Below, one piece after another: positions 1 through 4,439 of a stretch of DNA of 5,499 bases (positions within the stretch are counted from its first letter, which is position 1; every line of letters starts with the position of its first letter). The notes beneath the pieces were generated by a model. The model did not search any database and was not told where the DNA came from. It saw nothing but the letters and a program-made list of their open reading frames with translations. This stretch comes from an uncultured bacterium. GTDB lineage: Bacteria; Gemmatimonadota; Gemmatimonadetes; Palauibacterales; KS3-K002. The translations under genes and the position numbers were made by a program. The DNA is taken from NCBI GenBank assembly GCA_947581845.1, contig CANPVY010000296.1:1-5499 (forward strand), in the 5' to 3' direction.

Positions 1-862
1 GCATCTCATCCGGCCCATCGGGATGCCCGGGCCGCCGCGGCCCGCTGGACAGTGTGAAATAGACGGACACGTCCTGGCCGGTGGCGCTGCGCGATGCCAC
101 CTGCCACAGCAGCACGGCGTCCTCGACGCGTGGTACGACCTTCTCGATCCCGGCCATGGCCACGTAGACCCGCGGCATACTGGTCACCATGCGACCGTTG
201 CCCTCATTGGTGATGATGCAGATCGTGCCGGTTTCAGCGATCGCGAAATTGCAGCCGCTAATGCCCATGTCAGCGCCCAGGAACTCGCGTCGCAACTCAC
301 GACGGGCGGTGGCACAGATATCCGCTGGGTCGAGCGTGGGCGGCACACCGAGCTCGCGCTGGAGCAACTCGCTTACGTCCTCGATCCGCTTGTGGATGAT
401 CGGCGTGATGATGTGACTCGGTGGCTCGCCGGCGAGCTGGATGATGTATTCGCCCAGGTCAGTCTCGACCACATCGATCGCGGCCCGCTCAAGTGCTTTG
501 TTAAGGCGAATCTCCTCTGTGAGCATCGACTTGGACTTGACGACCTGCCGGACCCGATGTCGGTGGGCGATGTTCAGAACCGTCTGCCGCGCCTCCTCCG
601 CGTCCCGGGCCCAGTGAACGTGGCAGCCGTTCGCGGTCAGGTTACGCTCCAGAGCCTCGAGCAGCTCGGGCAAGTGCTCGATAGCGTGCTCGCGGATGCG
701 CCGGGCCTCGTCACGCAGGCGCGGGGCGTCGACGGCGGCCATCGCCTCGGCACAGCGAGCGCTCATCTGTTCGGTGGCCCGGTCGAGGGCGGTGCGCATC
801 GCCTCGTCCCCGAGGGCCTGTCTCACCCGAACCTTGTAGGGTGCGCGAACGTCAACGCGCAT
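1..862 (-). CDS. lutB: LutB, lactate utilisation iron-sulfur protein (5' part; runs off the left edge)
   Basis: I translated the minus strand from ATG 862 to position 1 and found no stop: 287 residues of an open, partial gene. The protein matches the LutB/YkgF family of the LutABC complex, a cytoplasmic NAD-independent L-lactate to pyruvate oxidising system. Visible hallmarks are VVKSKSMLTEEI at residues 107-118, the LGEYIIQLAGEPPSHII stretch at 136-152, and MGISGCNFAIAETGT at 199-213 followed by NEGNGRMVTSMPRVYVA at 219-235, all diagnostic of the LUD (DUF162) domain. Family members are about 470 residues, so roughly 190 C-terminal residues, including the ferredoxin-type 4Fe-4S motifs, lie outside the window. 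The chosen start has AAGGA 8 nt upstream and overlaps the lutA stop by 11 bp, implying translational coupling. The family call is from remembered consensus, not a search, but the motif match is strong. Confidence 0.93.
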   Translation of the reverse strand, partial: MRVDVRAPYKVRVRQALGDEAMRTALDRATEQMSARCAEAMAAVDAPRLRDEARRIREHAIEHLPELLEALERNLTANGCHVHWARDAEEARQTVLNIAHRHRVRQVVKSKSMLTEEIRLNKALERAAIDVVETDLGEYIIQLAGEPPSHIITPIIHKRIEDVSELLQRELGVPPTLDPADICATARRELRREFLGADMGISGCNFAIAETGTICIITNEGNGRMVTSMPRVYVAMAGIEKVVPRVEDAVLLWQVASRSATGQDVSVYFTLSSGPRRPGHPDGPDEM

Positions 863-1661
863 TCGTCATGTCCTTGTCGGCGCTTCCGCGCTCGTCGACT
901 CGGTTCAACAGCTCAGCGATATGCAGGGCCCGGCAGCGGTGGCCCTCCCGCTTGAGGATGCCGTTCAGGTGCGTCATGCAGCTTACGTCGTTCATGACGA
1001 CGAGGTCCGCACCGCTGGCCGCCAGGTTACGTGCCTTGCGCCTTCCCATCGCGGTGCTGATCTCGGCGTTCTTCAGTGCGAAGAGCCCGCCGAAGCCGCA
1101 GCACTGGTCCGCCCCGGGCAGTTCGACGATCTCGGCGTCTCGCAGGCCGGCCAGTAGCTGGCGCGGCTGTGCGTCCACCCCGAGCTCGCGTAGCAGATGA
1201 CAGCACGGATGGTAAGTCAGCTTCTCTTTGACAGGAGCATCGATCGCTTCGACGCCCAGGACATCGACGAGGTACTCGGTAAGCTCGTAGGTTGCCCCCC
1301 CTACCTGAAGGGCACGGCGCCGGTCCTCGTCGCTGGCGTCGTCGTCGAACAGGATACGATAGAAGTGTCTGACCATCGCTACACAGCTGCCGCTGGGCGC
1401 GACGATCGCGTCGATACGTCCCTGGTCAAGCAGCGGCCAGAAGACAGCGAGGAACTGCCGGGCCATCCTTCGGGCGTCGGCCCGGTATCCAGCGTTGAAG
1501 GCGGGCTGGCCACAGCACGTCTGCTCTTCTGGGAAGATGACGTCCGCCCCGTGACGCTCGAGCAGATCCACGGCGGCGATGCCGACACCGGGGTGCAGCG
1601 TGTCGACCATGCAGGTGACGAATAGTGCTACTCGTGGGCGGGGCGGTTGCGTTGTGGTCAT
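852..1661 (-). CDS. lutA: LutA, lactate utilisation (Fe-S)-binding protein with two CCG domains
   Basis: This 269-residue cytoplasmic protein belongs to the LutA/YkgE family, a partner of LutB and LutC in L-lactate oxidation. It carries two cysteine-rich CCG domains (glycolate oxidase / heterodisulfide reductase type). The first has C17, TCCGQPAFNAGY at 48-59 and PSGSC at 89-93. The second has HPCCHLLRELG at 151-161, CCGFGG at 187-192 and SCMTHL at 227-232. These cysteines are the likely cluster ligands. The frame stays open upstream to an ATG at 1790, but those 43 extra residues have no family character. The family normally begins a few residues before the V-A-L-F-V-T-C strand, so I choose ATG 1661 (MTTTQPPRPRVALF). 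No good ribosome binding site precedes it, so the start is less certain than the gene. In the second motif, P152-C153 stand where relatives often have Asp-Ser before the conserved Cys. Confidence 0.93.
   Translation of the reverse strand: MTTTQPPRPRVALFVTCMVDTLHPGVGIAAVDLLERHGADVIFPEEQTCCGQPAFNAGYRADARRMARQFLAVFWPLLDQGRIDAIVAPSGSCVAMVRHFYRILFDDDASDEDRRRALQVGGATYELTEYLVDVLGVEAIDAPVKEKLTYHPCCHLLRELGVDAQPRQLLAGLRDAEIVELPGADQCCGFGGLFALKNAEISTAMGRRKARNLAASGADLVVMNDVSCMTHLNGILKREGHRCRALHIAELLNRVDERGSADKDMTNAR
871..875 (-). promoter_or_regulatory. Ribosome binding site of lutB
   Basis: The minus strand reads AAGGA 8 nt before ATG 862. The site lies inside the last codons of lutA, supporting coupled translation and deciding the lutB start. 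Confidence 0.6.
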
Positions 1662-1810
1662 GAGCTGAAAGATATGCCGGCGCTTGGCTACCTGGTTGGC
1701 GGTGGGTACGTTTCCGTCAAGATCGTGCAGGCATAGTGGAGTCAACTCCGTACGTCGGCAAGACGGCTCGCTGGCAGGTGAGCAACCCACTCTTGGAGAC
1801 CGAAGGCAAG
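1662..1810. other. Divergent intergenic region between lutA and the small membrane protein gene
   Basis: This 149-bp gap must hold the lut promoter (minus strand) and any promoter of the membrane protein (plus strand). It contains a short dyad, GGAGT-CA-ACTCC at 1738-1749, a possible operator half-site pair. I see no convincing -35/-10 pair on either strand. The reading frames of both flanking genes remain open through part of it, so a longer N-terminus for either gene cannot be fully excluded. Confidence 0.5.
1802..1806 (+). promoter_or_regulatory. Possible ribosome binding site of the small membrane protein
   Basis: GAAGG lies 4 nt before ATG 1811, and a second purine block, GGAG at 1795-1798, lies 12 nt before it. 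Neither spacing is ideal, but together they favour ATG 1811 over the GTG at 1736. Confidence 0.35.
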
Positions 1811-2140
1811 ATGCCGCGCCCGTTGGCGCTCACCGTGTTGTGTATAGTCGGCTGGTTGGCCATCAGCGTCGCGGCAGGGCGCATTCTCGTCCAGTGGGAG
1901 GTTTTCAGCGAACTGCCTGCGGCTCATGTGATTGGCGCCCCCTTGGCGCTCGCCATACCAGCAGCGAGCCTTCTTGGCTACTGGGTTATGCGGCGCTGGG
2001 GACTCTGGCTGATTCTACTGGGCACGCTGGCGCGCGTGGGGGCAGGGATCGTGGGCGTGCTGGCGCTTCGCCCTGCAGACCTCATCTGGCCTGGAGTAAT
2101 CGTGCTCTTCGGGCTCGCTTACTTTCGCCGCCTCAAGTAG
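1811..2140 (+). CDS. Small four-helix integral membrane protein, function unknown
   Basis: This 109-residue protein is not one I recognise. It is strongly hydrophobic with four probable membrane segments: about residues 5-22 (LALTVLCIVGWLAISVAA), 40-60 (a G/A/L-rich helix ending YWVM), 63-86 (WGLWLILLGTLARV onward) and 90-105 (LIWPGVIVLFGLAYF). Short basic turns (RRW at 61-63, RRLK at the end) suggest, by the positive-inside rule, that the C-terminus faces the cytoplasm. The layout resembles generic small DUF membrane proteins that open with a 'RP-L-x-L-T-x-L' helix. The frame is open from GTG 1736, but the extra 25 residues are hydrophilic and ATG 1811 directly precedes the first helix. The gene converges on the Bor-like operon with 2 bp between stop codons, so no room remains for a conventional terminator. 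Its divergence from lutA gives no firm functional clue. Confidence 0.7.
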   Translation: MPRPLALTVLCIVGWLAISVAAGRILVQWEVFSELPAAHVIGAPLALAIPAASLLGYWVMRRWGLWLILLGTLARVGAGIVGVLALRPADLIWPGVIVLFGLAYFRRLK

Positions 2141-2142
2141 GA

Positions 2143-2520
2143 CTACCTGTCAGGCTCAGGGAGCGGGCTTGGGCCATTTGGATCGTCGTCGGGTGGCTGT
2201 CTCGCGTCCGACGGGTTGGCCGCGCAAACGACTTCGACTTCGTGGGGCGCGTAGATCCCGAGCGTCAGGGCCGTGACCAGCCCGTTGAGGAAGCTTTGCT
2301 GTGTCTCGACGCGCGCCCACGGACCGCCGCAGATCCCTCTGGCATCGACCTCGGCTGGAACAAGTCCGACGAGCCAAGCGGTTTCCCACTTCTCGTGATA
2401 CCCCGTCTGGCCCGGCTCCAGACCGGTCTCGATGATGCTGTGGTAGCAGGCAGTCGAGAGTGTAAGAGCGGATGCCAGGGCCAGGCTCGTCAGAATCCAC
2501 CTAGGACTTTGGCGCCGCAT
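2143..2520 (-). CDS. Bor-family (lambda Bor/Iss-like) lipoprotein, downstream paralog
   Basis: This 125-residue predicted lipoprotein has a type II signal peptide: basic MRRQSPR, hydrophobic core at 8-22, and LSTAC with lipidated C25. The mature part matches the phage lambda Bor / E. coli Iss family: VDARGICGG at 58-66, ETQQSFLNGL at 72-81, LTLGIYAPHE at 85-94 and VVC at 97-99. Bor and Iss are outer-membrane surface lipoproteins linked to serum resistance in E. coli; the role here is unknown. C64 and C99 are conserved and could form a disulfide. The tail after residue 101 is an acidic, proline-rich extension absent from the roughly 97-residue lambda protein. Tyr at +2 after the lipidated Cys is compatible with outer-membrane sorting by the enterobacterial rule. 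The gene lies 9 bp after the stop of its paralog, with AGGGAGG 4 nt before its ATG, so the two form one operon. I see no phage genes nearby. Confidence 0.85.
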   Translation of the reverse strand: MRRQSPRWILTSLALASALTLSTACYHSIIETGLEPGQTGYHEKWETAWLVGLVPAEVDARGICGGPWARVETQQSFLNGLVTALTLGIYAPHEVEVVCAANPSDARQPPDDDPNGPSPLPEPDR

Positions 2521-2524
2521 ATGG

Positions 2525-2531
2525 CCTCCCT
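2525..2531 (-). promoter_or_regulatory. Ribosome binding site of the downstream Bor-like gene, overlapping the upstream stop codon
   Basis: The minus strand reads AGGGAGG, a near-perfect Shine-Dalgarno sequence, 4 nt before ATG 2520. Its first two bases are part of the TAG stop (2532-2530) of the upstream paralog, so translation of the pair is probably coupled. Confidence 0.75.
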
Positions 2532-2922
2532 AGTTGCTGCCCGGGCTGCGAGCTGTGTTGTCGTTGCTGTTCGCTGTCGCTGGAGGCGCGTCGGTGCTGT
2601 CAGCTTCCCCATCGCCCGTTGCAGCGCACACAACCTTGGTCTCCATTGGGGTTATGATACCCCAGGTGATGGCGCCGACCACCCAATTCAAGAAGCTCTG
2701 CCTGGTTTCCACCCTTGCCCATCGCCCGCCACAGTACTCTGCGGCATCGACCTGGGCCGGGAAGATCGCGTACGCATATGCCATGTTCCATTCCTCGTGA
2801 TAGACCTGCGGACTCGGTTCAAGCCCCGAGTCGATCTTCACGTGATGGCATCCGATCGTGGCGAACAGGAGGGATATCAGCGCCAAGATCGTCAACTGGC
2901 GACATGGATTGTGGCAGCGCAT
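2530..2922 (-). CDS. Bor-family (lambda Bor/Iss-like) lipoprotein, upstream paralog
   Basis: This is a 130-residue predicted lipoprotein, first gene of the pair. The signal peptide is MRCHNPCRQ, a hydrophobic core at 10-22, and ATIGC with lipidated C25; the lipobox is slightly atypical, with Thr rather than Leu at -3. The mature part aligns without gaps to the downstream paralog, 43/77 identical from C25. It keeps the Bor-family pattern: VDAAEYCGG at 58-66, ETRQSFLNWVV at 72-82, ITWGIITPME at 85-94 and VVC at 97-99. C64 and C99 are at identical positions in both proteins. Residues 101-130 form an unrelated low-complexity Asp/Ser/Thr/Asn tail, probably disordered. The frame is open to an ATG at 3051, but only the ATG at 2922 directly precedes the signal peptide and has a ribosome binding site (AGGGAGAG). 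Function beyond an envelope lipoprotein is not inferable. Confidence 0.85.
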   Translation of the reverse strand: MRCHNPCRQLTILALISLLFATIGCHHVKIDSGLEPSPQVYHEEWNMAYAYAIFPAQVDAAEYCGGRWARVETRQSFLNWVVGAITWGIITPMETKVVCAATGDGEADSTDAPPATANSNDNTARSPGSN

Positions 2923-2925
2923 AAG

Positions 2926-2933
2926 CTCTCCCT
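2926..2933 (-). promoter_or_regulatory. Ribosome binding site of the upstream Bor-like gene
   Basis: The minus strand reads AGGGAGAG ending 3 nt before ATG 2922 (GGAG core spaced 5 nt). It decides the start in favour of 2922 rather than the upstream in-frame ATGs at 3000 and 3051. Confidence 0.65.
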
Positions 2934-2979
2934 GCCGTCGCAGTGTGGTTAGCGCAAGCGGGACGCACAGGTCGGTTTG

Positions 2980-2989
2980 ACCACGTGGT
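2980..2989. repeat. Perfect 10-bp palindrome ACCACGTGGT
   Basis: ACCACGTGGT reads identically on both strands. It lies about 60 bp upstream of the upstream Bor-like start, between that start and the candidate promoter, a position compatible with an operator. No regulator is identified, and a single 10-bp palindrome can occur by chance. Confidence 0.4.
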
Positions 2990-3001
2990 GCTCTGCTCAT
3001 C

Positions 3002-3030
3002 TTGAAGCTGTCCGACGGATACAGTCTAAG
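3002..3030 (+). promoter_or_regulatory. Candidate sigma70-type promoter for the amine oxidase gene
   Basis: TTGAAG at 3002-3007 and TCTAAG at 3025-3030 are separated by 17 bp; each matches its consensus hexamer at four of six positions. A transcript from here would have a leader of about 150 nt containing the hairpins at 3061-3108. Weak support only. Confidence 0.25.
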
Positions 3031-3051
3031 ACCGCGACTGTCGAGTCGCAA
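3023..3051 (-). promoter_or_regulatory. Candidate sigma70-type promoter for the Bor-like operon
   Basis: On the minus strand, TTGCGA (3051-3046) and TAGACT (3028-3023) are separated by 17 bp, each four of six to consensus. The start site would fall near 3016, giving a leader of about 95 nt before ATG 2922. Its -10 overlaps the -10 of the opposing plus-strand candidate. Weak support only. Confidence 0.25.
3034..3049. repeat. Inverted repeat GCGACT-N4-AGTCGC
   Basis: A perfect 6-bp inverted repeat surrounds GTCG. It overlaps the -35 of the minus-strand promoter candidate, so it could be an operator, or a hairpin in the plus-strand leader. No T-tract follows, so it is not an intrinsic terminator. 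Confidence 0.4.
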
Positions 3052-3060
3052 TGGCTGACT

Positions 3061-3093
3061 CCATCACAGCGTTTGTCGCTGTGCCGGTGATGG
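3061..3093. repeat. Nested inverted repeat (hairpin with one-sided bulge)
   Basis: The inner arms CACAGCG (3065-3071) and CGCTGTG (3077-3083) are perfect around a TTTGT loop. The outer arms CCATCA (3061-3066) and TGATGG (3088-3093) can also pair, leaving a six-base bulge on the 3' side. Inner and outer arms share a few bases, so 11 pairs can form at once. It lies about 100 bp before the amine oxidase start and could be a leader hairpin or a regulator site. Confidence 0.5.
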
Positions 3094-3097
3094 GTGC

Positions 3098-3108
3098 CCA
3101 GCTGCTGG
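3098..3108. repeat. Short dyad CCAGC-T-GCTGG
   Basis: An 11-bp near-palindrome with a single central base, immediately downstream of the larger hairpin. It is too short to be significant alone; noted because it is the fourth dyad in the same gap. Confidence 0.3.
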
Positions 3109-3190
3109 ATTGCCCGCCCGCGCTGCGGACGACATTATCGTCTGGGCACACTTCCATGTCTCATCAGGCTTAGAGAGGGCCAGGCCACTC

Positions 3191-4315
3191 ATGTTGGAGG
3201 TCGTTGTCATCGGCGCCGGTATAGCGGGTTTCGCTGCCGCTCACGCCTTATGGGAGCGCGGCGCCGCAGTCACCCTGGTCGAGGCTGGCCGGCCGGGCGG
3301 TGAGGCGACCGGCGCCTCGGCGGGCATGCTGGCGGCCCAGTACGAGGCGGAGCCGGGCGCGAAGTTTCGGCTGGGCGTGGAATGCCGGGCCCGCTACCCG
3401 GAGTTCGTCGCGAGGCTGGAAGAGCTTTCCGCGCAGGCGCTGCATCTGCGCTGGGACGGGGTGCTGGTGGCGAACCTCTCGCAGCAGGAACATGAGCAGG
3501 CCGCCGAGGCGATCCGCTGGCAGCGCGAAGCGGGGCGGCAGGCGGAGCTGCTCGACCCGGGCCAGGCGGTGGAGCTTCAGACCGGCGTCAGCGCAGAGTC
3601 GGTTTCGTACATCTGGTTTCCCGAAGAAGGGCAAGTGGACAGCCAGGCACTGGGGGCGGCGCTGGGTCCCGCGCTCGCGCGCACCGAGATCCGGCTGATC
3701 AGCGGGAACAGCGCAGCGGAGGTTCTCTCGCGAAAAGGGTCGGTGGTTGGCGTGGCCATGGCGGACGGCCGTAAGCTGGACGCGGAGCGTGTCGTGCTGG
3801 CGGCGGGCGCGTGGAGCGCTGGGCTACGGGGTCTGCCGCGGGTGCTGCCCGTACGCCCGGTGCGTGGCCAGATGCTGCGTTTCCCTGCGGCCACACTGGC
3901 GCTGGAGCGCATGGTTGCGAGCCACGCGGGTCGCTACCTGGTGCCGAAGGCGGATGGTTCGGTGCTGGCCGGCAGCACGATGGAGGACGTCGACTTCGAC
4001 CCATCGATCACGGAGGAGGGACTCCGCGTGATCCACGACGAGGTCTCGCAGCTCGTACCGGCGCTCGCCGGGCTCAAGCCATTGGAACGCTGGGCCGGCC
4101 TGCGGCCGCTCAGCGCCGACTCGTCGCCGATCATCGGGCCGGACCCCGAGCTGGAGGGACTCATCTACAGCACGGGCTTCGGGCGTAGTGGGATACTGCT
4201 GGCTCCTCTGGCGGGCGCGATCGTCGCCGATCTCGTCGTCGTTGGGAAGTCGGAGTACGACTGGAAGCCGTTCCAGCCGGACCGCTTCGCTGAGGGTGAA
4301 TTGACGCCGAGCTAG
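3191..4315 (+). CDS. thiO: FAD-dependent amine oxidase, ThiO/glycine oxidase (DAO) family
   Basis: This 374-residue flavoprotein is full length for the ThiO/DadA-like DAO family. The N-terminal Rossmann fold shows GAGIAG at 8-13 and E31 at the end of beta-2 for FAD ribose binding, followed by EATGASAGMLA at 38-48, the ThiO-type flavin loop. Further family marks are EEGQVD at 145-150, VVLAAGAWSAGL at 201-212, RPVRGQMLRF at 222-231, RYLVPKADGSVLAGST at 248-263, WAGLRPLSADSSPIIG at 301-316 (GLRP includes the Arg expected to bind substrate carboxylate) and GFGRSGILLAPLAG at 329-342. In thiamine synthesis ThiO oxidises glycine to iminoglycine for the thiazole ring, but no thi genes or TPP riboswitch are visible, so a catabolic D-amino-acid or N-methyl-amino-acid oxidase is also possible. 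ATG 3191 is chosen because the Rossmann strand begins at once; the ribosome binding site is weak (AGAGAGGG at 3172-3179, 11 nt away). An in-frame TTG at 3110 adds 27 unlikely residues. Confidence 0.85.
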   Translation: MLEVVVIGAGIAGFAAAHALWERGAAVTLVEAGRPGGEATGASAGMLAAQYEAEPGAKFRLGVECRARYPEFVARLEELSAQALHLRWDGVLVANLSQQEHEQAAEAIRWQREAGRQAELLDPGQAVELQTGVSAESVSYIWFPEEGQVDSQALGAALGPALARTEIRLISGNSAAEVLSRKGSVVGVAMADGRKLDAERVVLAAGAWSAGLRGLPRVLPVRPVRGQMLRFPAATLALERMVASHAGRYLVPKADGSVLAGSTMEDVDFDPSITEEGLRVIHDEVSQLVPALAGLKPLERWAGLRPLSADSSPIIGPDPELEGLIYSTGFGRSGILLAPLAGAIVADLVVVGKSEYDWKPFQPDRFAEGELTPS

Positions 4316-4355
4316 CTGGTTGCCGTACCCTGCTGCGCGAGATTGGGCGGCGAAT

Positions 4356-4386
4356 GAGTCCGCCGGTGCGACGCTTCCGGCGACTC
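4356..4386. repeat. Imperfect hairpin after the amine oxidase gene
   Basis: The arm GAGTCCGCCGG (4356-4366) pairs with CCGGCGACTC (4377-4386) around a 10-nt loop, with one bulged C: six strong pairs plus four. There is no T-run after it, so it is at best a weak or factor-dependent terminator, or a 3'-end stabilising structure. Confidence 0.4.
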
Positions 4387-4424
4387 GTGCATCCAGTAGA
4401 CGAGGAGATCTCGAGACATTCGAC

Positions 4425-4429
4425 AGGGG
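4425..4429 (+). promoter_or_regulatory. Likely ribosome binding site of the propeller gene
   Basis: AGGGG lies 10 nt before ATG 4440. A second GGAG at 4434-4437 is only 2 nt from the start and too close to act alone. Confidence 0.4.
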
Positions 4430-4439
4430 ATTTGGAGCG

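Larger units (their letters stand above)
2923..3190. other. Divergent promoter region between the Bor-like operon and the amine oxidase gene
   Basis: This 268-bp gap separates two divergent genes and should carry both promoters. It contains four inverted repeats (2980-2989, 3034-3049, 3061-3093, 3098-3108) and weak back-to-back sigma70-like motifs around 3002-3051. I see no RNA gene, no TPP riboswitch consensus, and no small ORF with a supported start. Confidence 0.6.
4316..4439. other. Gap between the amine oxidase and propeller genes
   Basis: This 124-bp stretch has no supported gene. It contains an imperfect hairpin (4356-4386) and a purine-rich block before the next start. Confidence 0.5.

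Noticed and set aside
23..955. Plus-strand 310-codon open frame
   Set aside because: It is the antisense shadow of lutB (and the end of lutA). Its translation is Gly/Arg/His-rich with no family character, while the opposite strand encodes a clear LUD-domain protein.
1197..1625. Plus-strand 142-codon frame
   Set aside because: Antisense to lutA, whose CCG motifs are unmistakable.
1684..1712. Possible plus-strand promoter TTGGCT-17-TACGTT before the membrane protein
   Set aside because: The -10 matches consensus at only three of six positions; too weak to list.
2143..2922. Prophage remnant
   Set aside because: Bor is a phage-borne gene in lambda, but no integrase, tail, lysis or att-like repeat is visible and the neighbours are metabolic or envelope genes.
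1684..2952. Plus-strand 422-codon open frame
   Set aside because: It runs across the small membrane protein in another frame and antisense through both Bor-like lipoprotein genes. The lipoproteins have signal peptides, ribosome binding sites and conserved motifs; this frame is Arg/Cys-rich noise favoured by high GC.
3065..3083. Intrinsic terminator at the CACAGCG/CGCTGTG hairpin
   Set aside because: The T-rich stretch is the loop, not a tract after the stem, and no gene ends just upstream on either strand.
2950..3190. TPP riboswitch upstream of the ThiO-like gene
   Set aside because: Looked for the CUGAGA and ACCUGAUCUGG-like conserved elements and found neither.
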